From: Anolis sagrei
Taxonomy: Eukaryota; Chordata; Lepidosauria; Squamata; Anolidae
Direction of reading: 5' to 3'
NCBI RefSeq assembly: GCF_037176765.1
Contig: NC_090024.1
Location: 196,536,278 to 196,600,277 of the forward strand
DNA: 64,000 bases
The notes below the pieces were generated by a model. The model made no database searches, was not told the DNA's origin, and was given only the letters and a program-made list of their open reading frames with translations. Positions 31,650 through 43,377 of this stretch are shown one piece after another (positions within the stretch are counted from its first letter, which is position 1; the number at the start of each line of letters is the position of its first letter). A program made the position numbers and the translations under genes.

Positions 31650-32439
31650 ATCTAGACACAAGTGCATTGGGTTTTTTTGCATCAAACAACTGTGTTGACT
31701 TATTTTAATTTTGAGCTCCCAGATTCCTAACATGTGTTTTCATCTTCACTGCTCGAGTTGGATGTTGGTTATCCCATTTTTTTGCATCTTTTGTTTGCCT
31801 TAAAATAAATACAAAATAAATAATTATTTTAACAATATATGTAAACGTCGCTAAACAACAGCTGGGGATAGGAGCTGTTTGTTTGAGAATAACGAATAAA
31901 GATAGGCCTAACTAATATTATACTCCATACTATTCCAAACCATAAACTCTGTAATAACCTAACATTAATATTGAGATGAATATTGAAATGCAATAATTAA
32001 TAGCAAACTAAGACAAATAGAGACTACATGAACCTAATCTAACACAGTTTGCCAGTTTTTCTAACACAGTTTACCAGTTTTTCTGAATTATAAAAACAGC
32101 TTTTAAAAAATATAAAGTATTTGAGGTTTGGTTGCTTGAATTCCGGTTAACTGGGTATCTGTTGTAATAAGCAGTGAAAGAACTACTTGGTAAGCAACCA
32201 AGACAGCCATGTGCAGGACTTACTTACATAGCTGCTTCATACCTGGGCTTCTTCGGTGGAAATTTTCAGCTTTCTAATTTTCTATTTGCCAGCGTCATTG
32301 AATATGAACAAAACTATAATAAATAAGAAAAATACACCAGATACTGTCCATCCAAAGAAAGTCTGTACAAATTGCATATTTACAAGGTAACAAGACAATG
32401 ATGACTAGAGTTGGAAAGGATTATGGTAATGCTAAATGG

Positions 32440-33345
32440 ATTGACGGATTTTAGAACTCGATAAACGCGGGCTGTAGATCGGCTTTTTAGTTGATATTGT
32501 ATTAATTGTATGTTTTTAACTATTGTGTTTTTTGTTATTGCATTTTTATTGTAATTGTTGGCATCGAATTGTGCCGGATGTAAGCCGCCCTGAGTCCCCC
32601 CAGGGGGTGAGAAGAGCGGGGTAGAAATGCCCGAAATAAATAAATAAATAAATATTCATTCATTAATTCATTCATTCATTCATTTTATAGTCTGCCTTTT
32701 CCCGAAGTCTGCAACTCAATATAGCTTTCACATTAAAAATAGTGGAATACAACTCTCCTGCTACATCAGCTCCATTGGCTGCCAGTCTGCTACCAAGCAC
32801 AATTCAAAGTGTTGCCTTTAGCCTTTAAAGCCCTGAATGGTTCTAGCCCAGCTTACCTGTCTGAACATATCTCTCTCTATGTACCACCTTGGAGATTAAG
32901 ATCTGGGAAGGCTCTGTGCCCAGTCCCACCTCCTTCGCAGGTGAGGTTGGTGGGATGAGAGACAAGGCCTTCTCAATAGTGGCCCCTCAGCTGTGGAACT
33001 CCCTCCCCAGCTAAATCAGATGAGCTCCCTCCCTCCTGACCTTTAGAAATAAACTTAAAATGTTGCTATGGGACCAAGCTTTTGGACTACTTCAGTGCAA
33101 TAAGTGGATACAGAATAAGTGCAATTACGACTGCAACGGCTTTTGGACTATAATTTTGGATTGTGTTGTTTTAATAATTGGTTTAATGTTTATATGTTTT
33201 TTAACTTTATGGTTTTTAATGTATATGTTTATTTTATTTGTATGTCTGTTTATGCGATATTTAATTGTTGCCTACTTGTAATATGCTCTGAGTCCCCTTC
33301 GGGGTGAGAGAGGGTGGTGTATAGAAATAGTAAATAAAAAAAAAA
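32440..33345 (+). mobile_element. Two L2 LINE 3' fragments in tandem
   Basis: The first (32,440-32,660) ends ccgccctgagtccccccagg and (AAAT)n. The second (32,735-33,345) carries RT C-terminal coding remnants (ctccattggctgccagtctg, tttaaagccctgaatggttc) and ends at ctgagtccccttcggggtga. Both are 5' truncated and broken. Confidence 0.8.
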
Positions 33346-33527
33346 ACCTTACAGATAGCCACATTAAAACAATACCAAATGGCTACTAAACTTAATGATA
33401 GCTGACCAAGACAACCAAGATAATCTGCTACAGTGCCAAAAGTGGCATATTGCCCAATAGTTAACAAATGCCATTGCCCTCTGGCTAGTTCAGGTATGGA
33501 AACTGTTGAGTAGCAGAATGGGAGATA

Positions 33528-33528
33528 A

Positions 33529-33565
<37 letters not shown>
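33528..33565. repeat. (AAT)n microsatellite
   Basis: About 12 AAT units at the 3' end of an antisense L2. Confidence 0.9.
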
Positions 33566-34985
33566 CTTTATTTACATCCTGCCCCCTCTCCCCAAGGGGA
33601 CTCGAAGTGGCTCACAACAAGGAAAACAATATAAATAATAATAATCACATTTACAATGCAGAGAATGTTAAAACTAAAACAGCAAATCAAAAGAAAAACA
33701 AATCATGATACATAAGAAAAAATAAAGCACAAACCATGTTAATAATAGCGCAAAACATCAATCATAAATATAAAACTAAGTTATAATTGTTGGAGTTCAA
33801 TCCCAAACTGCCCAAGTCTCAAGTCCTCAAAGAGGACGAGTTGTTTAAAATGGATACTTTTCTACTGCTAGCCTTTTGAATCTGACTTTAGCCTTTTATA
33901 TCTTTGTATGTTGTGTGTGCTTTGAGATCTCTCTCTGCATGTGTCAGAGAGATGTAGTGATTGGTCTTTCCCCCCTCTTTTTGAAACCTTAGAAGAGATG
34001 GGTCTTAGAATAGCTCAGACCCAGTTCTCTACCATGAAGAAATGTTGTTAGTTCTTTATTATTGTAAATAAACCTTTTGTGATTTTTAAGATTGGACTCT
34101 GCCTAAGCTCTAAATTCTTCACAACCACATCACATGATACTTCATGCTTTGCTTTCTGTGAGCTCATACTCAAGCTTTTAGTATCCTGTTTGATTTTTGG
34201 ATACTCTGCTATTTTAAGATAGTTTTCCCTAACAATAATTAAGACATGTGATACACTAAAAACCTCACAAAACCTACTGTTGTTAAAAAGGCTGTAAAAT
34301 CCAGTTAAAATTAGTCTCGTTTCAAACCTCCATCACTTAGATTACAACTAGCCATTTTCGAAAGCCTGCTTCCAGAGCCATATTTTCAGTTGTTTCCTAA
34401 AAGTCGTTAATGTGTGGGAGCTAGTCTAATCTTGGAGAGGGTGTTCCAGAGCTGGGGGGGGGGGGGCACCACTGGGAAGGCCCTTCCCCTCATCCCCACC
34501 AGCCATACTTGTGATGAATGTGGGACCGTGAGACACTCTTCCCCAACAGCTCTTACAGCCCGTGCCGGTTCATAGGGAGGAGATGCAGTCACACAGATAG
34601 GCTGGACCTGAGCCGTGTAGGGCTTTGTAGGTAATAACATGCAATTTGAATTTGGCCCGGAAATGCAGAGGCAGTCAGTGAAGCTGTTTTAACAGCGGGG
34701 TGGTATTTTCCCTGTAGTTAGCTCCTGTTCATAACCTAGCCACTGTTCTTTGTACCACTTGTAATTTCTCAGCCATCTTCAGAGGCAGCCCCACGTAGAG
34801 TGCATTGCAGTGATCCATCTGAGATGTAACCAAGTCGTGGACCACCATGGCCAGATCTAGTTTTTCAAGGTACAGGCACAACTGGCGCACAAGCTTTAAT
34901 TGTGCAAAAGCCTTCCTGACCACTGCCGACACCTGAGCTTCAAGGGTCAATGCTGAATCCAGGAGCACACCCAAGCAGAATCCCT
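33563..34985 (-). mobile_element. L2 LINE, antisense, split by a short insertion
   Basis: 33,563-33,785 is the antisense L2 3' end (gctttatttacatcctgccc). After an insertion at about 33,788-34,130 the copy resumes to 34,985. Its minus-strand peptide includes AFAQLKLVRQLCLYLEKLD and VVHDLVTSQMDHCNALYVGL, which are L2 RT motifs. Confidence 0.8.
33788..34130 (+). mobile_element. Possible solo LTR fossil
   Basis: The block interrupts the L2. It begins tgttggagttcaatc, has an AATAAA-type signal in its right third and ends near cttcaca. That outline suits a solo LTR, but a target-site duplication was not confirmed. Confidence 0.35.
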
Positions 34986-35485
34986 GTTCTGTTTCAGCCA
35001 GTCACCTTTTGGTATATACATTCAAAACTCTCAGAGTAAGAAAAGGCATATTGTTGGGCTAGAGTCAGAGTAAAATACTGCAACTCTTATCTCTTTAGAT
35101 GACAGTTCTTTGTTACACAGAAAAACAAGGAGGGCAAAGCTAACATTAACTCACACATAAAACCAGTTTTGTGCCTCTGACTGATACAGGCATGACTAAA
35201 ATATTGTTCCAATTATGTATCCCTTTTGACACATGAAAACTTGGAGGAAATACCCGTATGACATTCTCTTCAAAGCAATTTGTTCCTTCTGCTGACAAAC
35301 ACGTAAGCATTCATGGCATTAGTTAGATTTCATTAGTACTTTGCTTTCTCATCTTGGATCTAGCTGAATTTCATAGTAGAGAATTTTGAAAGAGTTGATG
35401 CAGAATATAGTTCTGAATAAAAGGTAAGCATGAATTCAATTTTCCATTTGCTGTAGATTGTAAAAATATTCACATCTGTTTTCAG

Positions 35486-35665
35486 CGTCAAAGTGTGACG
35501 ATCCCATTGTTGAGCATGGTACAAAAATAAGTGGATTCAAGCAGTTATATATTGATGGTGACAATGTGACATTTGAATGTAACATTGGATATTTCATGAT
35601 TGGAAGTTATTTCATTCAGTGTGACAATAATACCTGGTATCCCACATTGCCATCTTGTAAAACAA
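35486..35665 (+). CDS. RCA-2 CCP2 exon
   Basis: A 180-bp exon (60 codons, phase 1-1), acceptor ttttcag, donor GTAAGT. It reads SKCDDPIVEHGTKISGFKQL, FECNIGYFMIGSYFIQC and DNNTWYPTLPSC, with all four cysteines and an NNT sequon before the Trp. It corresponds to 6114-6287 in RCA-1. It has no ATG early in the frame, as expected for an internal exon. The unsplit form and sequence also resemble RCA-3 CCP5. Confidence 0.9.
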
Positions 35666-35783
35666 GTAAGTTTTTCTTTTAAAAAGCATTTAATTATCAT
35701 TTATGTTTCCTTATTACCTTCTGGAACTGTGCCATTGACTATATATATATAGATAGATAGATAGATAGATAGAGATATAGATG

Positions 35784-35888
35784 ACAACCGATGTCATCTT
35801 ACAATGCTGAATCTATCCCCTATCAGCTTATATATATATATATAGCTGATAGGGGATAGATTCAGCATTGTAAGATGACATCGGTTGT
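35784..35888. repeat. Perfect inverted repeat, 45-bp arms with a TA spacer
   Basis: Arm 35,784-35,828 (acaaccgatgtcatcttaca ...) and arm 35,844-35,888 are exact reverse complements, separated by 15 bp of (TA)n. A (GATA)n run lies at 35,752-35,775. It sits in the intron between CCP2 and CCP3 of RCA-2 and is not in RCA-1. Confidence 0.95.
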
Positions 35889-36559
35889 AATGACTCTTAT
35901 CTGTCTTCTGATATAATTTAGGGGTGTATTCTGGAAACTTCTTTATATTGAACTGGGATCATGATTCAGGACTAGTTGTGGAATAATGAGAGGCATTTGT
36001 GGTTATAGACCATCCTTGAAACATTAATTCAATATGTAAAAGTATTCAACAGAATCAGGAGACAATTGAAGACAAAAGAACAGCCAAATTGAGAAACAGA
36101 TGGCAGTCTGCAAAATATAGATGCAAGACTGCAACTTGATATACTCTAGAGATCCCTGTGGAAACTAATGTTTTAACTATACTAATTTCTGGTTGGCTTT
36201 CAACCCCAGTTCAAGATTTTAATTTCATATGCAAAACCCTATAACATTTGGGCAAAGAGATTGTATACAAGTTGGCCGAGGGCATTAGAAGGGCTAGTTC
36301 CTTCTATGTAATCTTGGCCAAACATCTTAACAGAGACCCTGTAATGTGATCTCTCACCTCAATTGGTAAATAGGGTGAGATAGAGCATTTTCAGTAAAAG
36401 CTCACTTACTATGGAACTGTCTACTAAGAAAAGTCTGGATGTTCCATCCTTTTTCTGTTTCTAATGGGCAGGTATACATGCAGATTAAATAATCTCCAAA
36501 AATAATATCTGCCCCAAATGTAGCTTGTTTTTTTTCAGCTGTTGCTGTTCTCATTACAG

Positions 36560-36751
36560 TTGTTAAAGATTTCTGTGGTGCTCCAATACTCCCATATGGG
36601 ATGGTAGAGCCAGTGAGGCTTCAATATCATATTGGATCCATCATTGCTGTATACTGCAAGCCAAACTATTCTTTCCCCGATGAAACCATAGAGATGTCTC
36701 TAACATGTGACGGCTTTAATATATGGGAACCTAATGTACAGCCTTGTTTCC
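36560..36751 (+). CDS. RCA-2 CCP3 exon
   Basis: A 192-bp exon (64 codons, phase 1-1), acceptor cattacag, donor GTATGT. It reads DFCGAPILPYGMVEP, YCKPNYSFPDETIEM and TCDGFNIWEPNVQPC, with all four cysteines. It is about 80 percent identical by eye to RCA-1 CCP3. The NYS sequon after Cys2 is kept. Confidence 0.9.
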
Positions 36752-37609
36752 GTATGTATGACTCCAAATCTGTCTGTTCATATTTTGTTTCACTTAGAGC
36801 TATATGCAGGTTTTTTTCTCACTGTCTAAAACAGCAGTCTTTAGCCTTTCTGAACCAGTGAGAGATATTTGAAATAACGGCAATGTATCATTGGTACTAT
36901 CATAAAACAGCTGCTGTTGGAATGTCATAAATGGTTGTTCTTAGTGAGGCTAACAGACAAGGAGCCATCTCAAACACTTGAACAGAAGGAAGAAATGCCA
37001 CCTGAGTCACAAAACACAAAGCTGTTCCTTTGCATCCAGTTTTCCTTCTTGTTTAGGACCCGTACTTCTCCCATACATCAACCCCACTCTGCCTACACAT
37101 TCCCTTTACCTCATATTTTCAGGGCACAGGATCTACTCCCTCCTGTCACTTTTTGCCTCCCTGCTTACTTTTTCACAACGGTTCCTTTCCACAGAACTCC
37201 CACATAGTTTGCATTTCTTTTGAGCCATGCATCTGTCTTCATCTCCTTGATATATGATGCTTCAATTTTTGTAGAAAACTTCTCCTTCCTCTTAATGAGT
37301 TCCTTCATCAATCCTTATTTTTTTGTCAGTAATCTTACACTTGGTGGAAGCTATCTGACCTGAAATATACAGATAGAACAACACGATGGGCTCCACCTTC
37401 CAGGAATGAAAAGTGCCTTGGCAAATATGTGTTCTCCAAACTCACCCATTCAGGACACCTGAAGGAGACATGCTCAATAATAACGAAATCTGGTCAGGGT
37501 TGCAGAAGACTTGCCAAGATCATAGTATCTGATATCTACTCATATCCAAGAAACCCAGGATGTAATGTTCTTGGACCTCAAATGGCAAGAATAATGGGAG
37601 GGTTTTTAT

Positions 37610-37780
37610 TTTTCATGTTAGGTGTGACTTGAGAAACTGCAAGTCGCTTCTGGTGTGAGATAATTAGTCATCTGCAAGGATGTTGCCCATGGGACGCCCA
37701 GATGTTTTAATGTTTTACCATTCTTGTGGGAGGCTTCTCTCATATCCCCACATGGGGAGCTGGAGCTGACAGAGTGGGGG
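37610..37780 (-). repeat. tRNA-derived SINE fragment, ACA-type
   Basis: The text ttgagaaactgcaagtcgct, tctgcaaggatgttgcccat and ggggagctggagctgacaga matches the copy at 55,376. It interrupts the duplicated intron block seen at 13,985-14,340. Confidence 0.75.
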
Positions 37781-37949
37781 AATACCAAAAGATGAGAAGT
37801 GGATTTTGCGTGTTCCTTGGACAGTGTAGATAAAATGCATTGATTTTATTGAAGTACATTTCTCTTGTAGTAAATCCTTTTTAGTATTGAACTAATTACA
37901 AGGGTTTATTAAATTCAACTGGCATTAATTAATATTTTCTTTTTTCCAG

Positions 37950-38141
37950 TCAGAACTTCACCTGACACTTCTAAGTTCTTTCTTCATAATGGAAAAATAA
38001 TCCATGGAAAGAAAAAAATCTATGAGCCTGGAGATAACATTACAGTTGAATGTCAACCTGGCTATGCATTAAATGGTCCACGTGAAATTCGATATGTTGG
38101 TGGGGGGAAGTGGTTGCCTGTACATCCAAGGTGTTACCTGA
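37950..38141 (+). CDS. RCA-2 CCP4 exon, lacking Cys1 and Cys3
   Basis: A 192-bp exon (64 codons, phase 1-1), acceptor tttttccag, donor GTATGT. It reads RTSPDTSKFFLHNGKI, YEPGDNITVECQPGYALNG and PREIRYVGGGKWLPVHPRC. As in RCA-1, Cys1 and Cys3 are absent (the Cys3 place is Tyr) while Cys2 and Cys4 remain. The open frame, splice sites and module core are preserved, so the unusual module was fixed before the genes split and has been kept. It joins directly to the membrane exon through a very short YLN linker. Confidence 0.88.
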
Positions 38142-38635
38142 GTATGTATAAAGTCTATGAATATTATCAGATCATTTGTGTGCAAGATGGATTTGCATTT
38201 TGATGTCCCTATTTTTTCTCAAACAAGGGCCTATAACAACAACGCAGCCGTTATTAGGACTTCAAAATCAAACTGCAAAGGCTCTGGCATAAACCAGTAC
38301 GGGTGGTCCCAGTTGTGATCGGCACACTGGGTGCCGTGCCAAAAGATCTCAGCCGGCATTTATAAACAATAAACATTGACAAAATCATGATCTGTCAACT
38401 TCAGAAGGCCACCTTACTAGGATCTGTGCGCATCATTCAAAAATACATCACACAGTCCTAGAGGCTTGGGAAGTGTTCGACTTGTGACTTTATGATATGA
38501 AATCCAGCATATATATCTCATTTGCTGTGGCATACTGGGGTTTTGTGTCAGTAAAATAATAATAATTGTTGGGGAATCTGAGCAGTTAGGTGCAAAAATA
38601 ACACTCAGTTGCTGTGATTCCACCGTGATTCCATG

Positions 38636-39900
38636 TGGGAGGAGTTGGAGAAGGGCCTTGAAAAGAGAGCGGGGGGGAGATCAGCAGGGGCAGCCAACCA
38701 GGCCTGGCACTCCTCCCTGCGCCCTCCCTCTGCCCCCCTCCCTCCTCCTCCTCCCTCCTCCGTCCCTCCTGCTCAGGCCACGCCACTAAGGGTCTTGTCC
38801 CCACTGCTGCCGCTGCTCTCCCCGCTCTCCTTTCAAGGCCCTTCTCTGCTCCTCCCACTTCGCTATGCAGGCAGCCAGGAAAGAGGGAAGCCGATCGGCT
38901 TTCTTGGGCCTAGGCGAGTGTCATGTTGCCAGGGCTCTGCTGTTATTTTCAGCAGAGGTAAATTAAACAAAAACCCAGTTTGATATAAAACAGTTTAATT
39001 AAAACAGCACTTACGTTCTGGCTGTTTTAATAGATCAAAATATAAAGCATAAAGATAGCACTCAGCCACAGAATAAACAAAAACTGATAGCAAAAGCTAC
39101 ACTGTAGTCAAAGGGTCCAGTCCAATGATCAAACACCAAGAGTTCAATAAACAAAGTCCAGGGATCAAGAGTCTATACCGTAGTCAAAAGCCAGTCCGAA
39201 GGTTCCAGGGTTCCAAGATCACAGGAGACAGATCAGGATACCGAAAATCCAACAGACCTGGGGAGAAAACCAGCAGCATCCACCACCAAAATATGACAAT
39301 ACTTTTCTCACAAAGATCATTTCCAAGGCTCACTCCTTATATCCAGAAACACCCAGCTGCAACCTATCTCTTGCATACCTCCATCCTTAATTGCTTTCAC
39401 CCATGTACTCACTTAAAGATTACTAAACCCTTTAGAACTAATACATTAACCCATCACCAAGCACCATCAACTGCAGAACATATGACATCGAGCCCAGTGG
39501 CCTTTGAAGGCTTCTGCCAGCCGATCGAGTGCACTTCCTCTCTCTCCCGGCTGCCTGGAAATGGCAACATTGTAGGAGTTGGAGAAAGGCTTTGAAATTA
39601 GAACAGGGAGAATAGCGGGGGCAGCCCAGCGGGCCTGGTGCTCCTCCTCCCTGTGCCCTCCCTCCCCCTCCTTCGCCCTCCTCCCTCCTCCTCCTCCTCC
39701 TCCCTCCCTCCCTCCCTCCCTCTTCCTCAAGCTGTGCTGCTAAGGGACTTGTCCCCACCTCCACCGCCGCTCTCCCTGCTCTAATTTCAAGGCCCCCCAA
39801 ATCCTCCCACAACACTATTTTCTGGCAGCCAGGAGAGAAAGAAAGGAAGCAAGGCCACCTGAGCAGCCGGCAGAATCCTCCGAAGATCACTGGGCTCACC
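38636..39900. repeat. GC-rich composite: two related elements around a TG...CA block
   Basis: Two related GC-rich copies (38,636-38,860 and about 39,573-39,812) each start near ggagttggagaa and end ctcctcccac with inverted ends (gagaagggccttgaaa against ttcaaggcccttctc). Between them 38,919-39,487 has tgtcatgtt / aacatatgaca ends and may be a solo LTR fossil. Pyrimidine-rich tandem ctccctcctcc fills the cores. It is present in RCA-2 only. Confidence 0.5.
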
Positions 39901-40314
39901 AGGCCCAAGGAAGCACCTCTGGACTACGACTCCCAGCAGCCTTAGGCAGCAGCGTGCCTTGAACTTGCTCGCTGAGGCATTCTGGGAGTCATTGTTACCG
40001 AATCAATAAAATTGTGTTGGAAATGGGCTCTTATACGGTGAATATATCCCTAACTCAATATTTTAACTTGAAAAGTTGGGGGTTGTCTTAAGTGCCCAGT
40101 CGTCTTGTACTCCAGAAAATATGGTAATTCAAAACTAAGATGCAGTTTTCAAAATAAGTGAAAAATGTCTTCTAGCAATATAACTATATTCACGATGAGC
40201 TACATCAGTGAATAGTTTTTTTCATGCTGTGACTTCAAGTTTTATTACTTTTTTGAAGTTAGTATAAAGCATTTGTTGTATAATTGCACATCAAAATGTT
40301 TTTCTCTCTTTTAG

Positions 40315-40341
40315 ATGCTTTTTTTACACTACTAATATCAG
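40315..40341 (+). CDS. RCA-2 27-bp membrane-entry exon
   Basis: Acceptor ctcttttag, donor GTATGT, nine codons in phase 1-1, adding AFFTLLIS. It continues into the TM exon to form AFFTLLISVLVFIALFLVL. The L2 insertion begins about 18 bases after the donor. Confidence 0.75.
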
Positions 40342-40358
40342 GTATGTATGCATATAAG

Positions 40359-41128
40359 CTGCGCCCCTTCCTTGGTAAGTCTGACTTGGCCATGGTGGTC
40401 CACACTCTGGTTACATCCAGAATAGACTACTGCAATGCTCTCTACGTGGGGCTGCCTTTGCAAACTTCTTGGAAGCTTCAATTAGTCCAACAGTCGGCAG
40501 CCAGATTGTTAACTGGAGCGGTGTACAGGGAGCGTACTACTCCTTTGTTGCGCCAGCTCCACTGGGTGCCGATTAGCTTCCGGGCACAATTCAAAGTGCT
40601 GGTTTTAACCTTTAAAGCCCTGAACGGCTCTGGCCCAGATTATTTGTCTGAACGTATTTCCTGCTATGAACCATCACGAAGCTTAAGATCATCAGGAGAG
40701 GCCCTGCTCTTGATCCCACTACCCTCGCAAACGCAGTTGATGGGGATGAGAGACAGGGCCTTCTCGGCAGTGGCCCCCTGTGGAACTCCCTCCCTAAGGA
40801 CATCAGGTTGGCCACCTCCCTCCTGTCCTTAAGAAGACAACTGAAGACCTGGCTCTTGGGCAAGGTGTTTGATTCTATGACAGTGACAATAGGAAAAGGA
40901 ATTTGGGTTTGATTTTTGGTTTTACTGGCATTATAATATTATTGTTAAATGAACTTATTGGCTGATTTGTATGATGTTTTAAAGATGTTTTTACTGTTTT
41001 AATTGTATTCTTATGATGTATATGTTGCAAGCATTGTTGATGCCTATGTGAGGTCTCCCTGGGTCCCCCCTTGTGGGGAGAAGGGCAGGATAGAAGTATA
41101 CGAAATAAATAAATAAATACATACATAC
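40359..41128 (+). mobile_element. L2-clade LINE, 3' part
   Basis: The translation SDLAMVVHTLVTSRIDYC, LQLVQQSAARLLTG, HWVPISFRAQFKVLVLTFKA and DYLSERISCYEPSRSLRSS is the L2 RT C-terminus. It ends with the L2 3'UTR (gtccccccttgtggggagaa) and an (AAAT)n tail. RCA-1 has the intact intron here, so the insertion is younger than the gene duplication. It is 5' truncated with a late frame break. Confidence 0.9.
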
Positions 41129-41828
41129 ATTAAGAAGAAGCGTGAAGATGTTATCATAAATTTCACATGAAGTTTAATATTTGTCTTTATATATATATAT
41201 TAATACTGAACCCAGGATCACAGAAGACTGGACATTTGCCAAAGTTAAGCTTCACTTACTTCAATAATCTTTTTAGCATATTCTTAAATCTGATAAAACA
41301 CTAACTGTATATACCCTCTTTCCCTTCAGAGTTTAGCTTGCTACTCACATCTTTCTCCACCATTTGTTCCTCTCTTTTGGTCCAACATCTGAAAGCAATT
41401 GTTTTGTTTTTCATAAATTTTGCTTAGTGTTAAGACTTCTCAGCAATAGTGCTGATGAAATTGGGATGAGACCGTGAAGAAGAGATGAAATGCAGTTGTA
41501 ATTTTTGAAGGAGTAACAGCCAGTATTTTCACAAGGAAAAATTTGAACTGTTTCATATAGGTTCTTATTTTTGAGAGAAAAAAAAGGGGGGGGGGGTGAA
41601 ATCCCCATGTGTAGACATAACTATCTCAAAAATAGATTAGTTAATACACAATGGCAGGCTATATTGTATTTTATTGCGATATTCAAGTATGAAGCAGATT
41701 GTCCTGTATCTCTTTAATAATATTTTGAATACTATTCCTAAAACTTCTCCCCTTTAACCTTCAGCATAACATTTCTTAGTCTCATTAATATTTTGGCTAA
41801 CATACTGTTTTATTTTCTCTTCTTTAAG

Positions 41829-41880
41829 TCTTAGTGTTTATTGCTCTGTTTCTGGTATTGGAAATGCTTTACAGAAAATG
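41829..41880 (+). CDS. RCA-2 transmembrane exon
   Basis: 52 bp, acceptor tctttaag, donor GTAAGC. It encodes VLVFIALFLVLEMLYRK plus two bases of Trp, nearly identical to RCA-1. The apolar stretch followed by YRKW anchors a type I membrane protein. Confidence 0.85.
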
Positions 41881-43303
41881 GTAAGCCATTTCTTATCTGA
41901 TTTTCTGCATATATTTTGCATTTTTAATTACTATCTGATATGCTTATCAATACAAAGTTTGTCTCTATGTTTAAAAGATGTACTCTTTAGTGTTGACCAA
42001 ATAGGATAGGATGAGCTATGCCACACATGCCAAATGCAAGGCCTGCAGGCTGAATCCGACACATGAGGCTTTCAATGACAGAGCAATAGAGTTATATTTA
42101 TACATTCTTAAAATTGCAAATGGCCCTTTGAAGGCAACCATAAGGCTGATGTCGCCCTCGGTAAAAATGTGTTTGACACCCCTGACTTATGTCTTCTTAG
42201 TAAAGTGCTGCAAAAAGAACATTAATAATGCTACCTGTCAAGCAAGTAGATTTCCACCTTTAAAAATAAATCTTCAGTTGTATAATCCCTATTTGGGCAG
42301 GAACAGGACTAAATCTAGGGACCAAAGTGCATCTATTGCAGCGTGTTTCCTGAATTTGGGCAGGTAGCCCCTGTGGCCTCTTAGGATGGAAGAGGTTATA
42401 ACTGGAAGAAGTAATGGCTGATCCCATCCCCAACACATGTGTGGAAGCACCTTGTCCATGTGCAAGGCCCAGTTTGGCTCTCCCTACATAAGACTTAAAA
42501 ATGCAGTCATTAATCATTAAATATTAGTAGAAAGGCTCCCTTTCACTCATTTCTGGATTTTTAAAGGGTCTTCTAGTTTTGATGTTTTACTCTGAAAAGG
42601 AATTAGAAAAATATTAAATAGTGTTTCTTCAATTAAGGCATGGTAGTTGTGTTTACAGTTATTGTATGATTGCAGACAGAAAGAGTGCATCAACAAAACA
42701 ATTTCTGCTCTAAACTGGTTAAAATGCATTATTTCCTTTCAAAGGTATTTACTGCTCCCATTATGACTGTTGTGAAGTTATAATTTTGAGGTACTATCAT
42801 CAAAATAAAATAATTAATGTGTGACAGTATAATGTACATATTTTTAAATAGAGATCTCTGTGTAAGGAAAAACGTTTCGAATTAGACTGTAATCATCTTA
42901 AATACAGTAGGACTGCTGTATTCATTTCCAGTTGGACTGCAGTTATCTGAAGCCATGGAGATAATTGTACACCATTAAATTACCTGCCTTCCAGTCCCAG
43001 CATACAACAGAGTTGCATTGGGGGACCTAGAGATTGCTAGAGAGGTATCCTCTCTAGTAATTTGCTAAACCCTGCAACACATCTCTGTAGTAACTTCTGA
43101 GGGAAGCATGCCATAGAATCACCTGGAGAACCTTGTGAATTCCTATAGAGACCCATTTCCCCCAAGCAAGGGTAAGTGAAACTGCAGTTACCTTAGTCTT
43201 ATTGCATTAATGCTATATGGAAATGATTTGTTATTCTAATTTAATCTTTAATGCCTAAATAATTTTGCTTATATCTACCAATGTTCTCTGTTTTCACATT
43301 CAG
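41881..43303 (+). other. RCA-2 intron between TM and tail exons
   Basis: Aligned with RCA-1 17,805-20,268 but without the LINE and LTR-like insertions. No exon or repeat with defined ends was seen. Confidence 0.5.
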
Positions 43304-43377
43304 GAAGTCCGGAGATTAGTAGTATTAAAAAGTATATACAGCATCATGTTCTTTAAAACTGTACTTCTTTCATGTAG
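43304..43377 (+). CDS. RCA-2 cytoplasmic tail exon with stop codon
   Basis: 74 bp, acceptor cacattcag, donor GTAAGT. After the Trp codon is completed the frame reads KSGD and stops at TAG 43,317-43,319. The tail is about nine residues, without the tyrosine motifs of CD46 tails. The remaining 58 bp are UTR. The two paralogues end differently (KLEHR against KSGD). Confidence 0.7.

Noticed and set aside
36917-37223. ORFs of 81-96 codons between RCA-2 CCP3 and CCP4
   Set aside because: No domain, no splice-phase fit and no counterpart in RCA-1.
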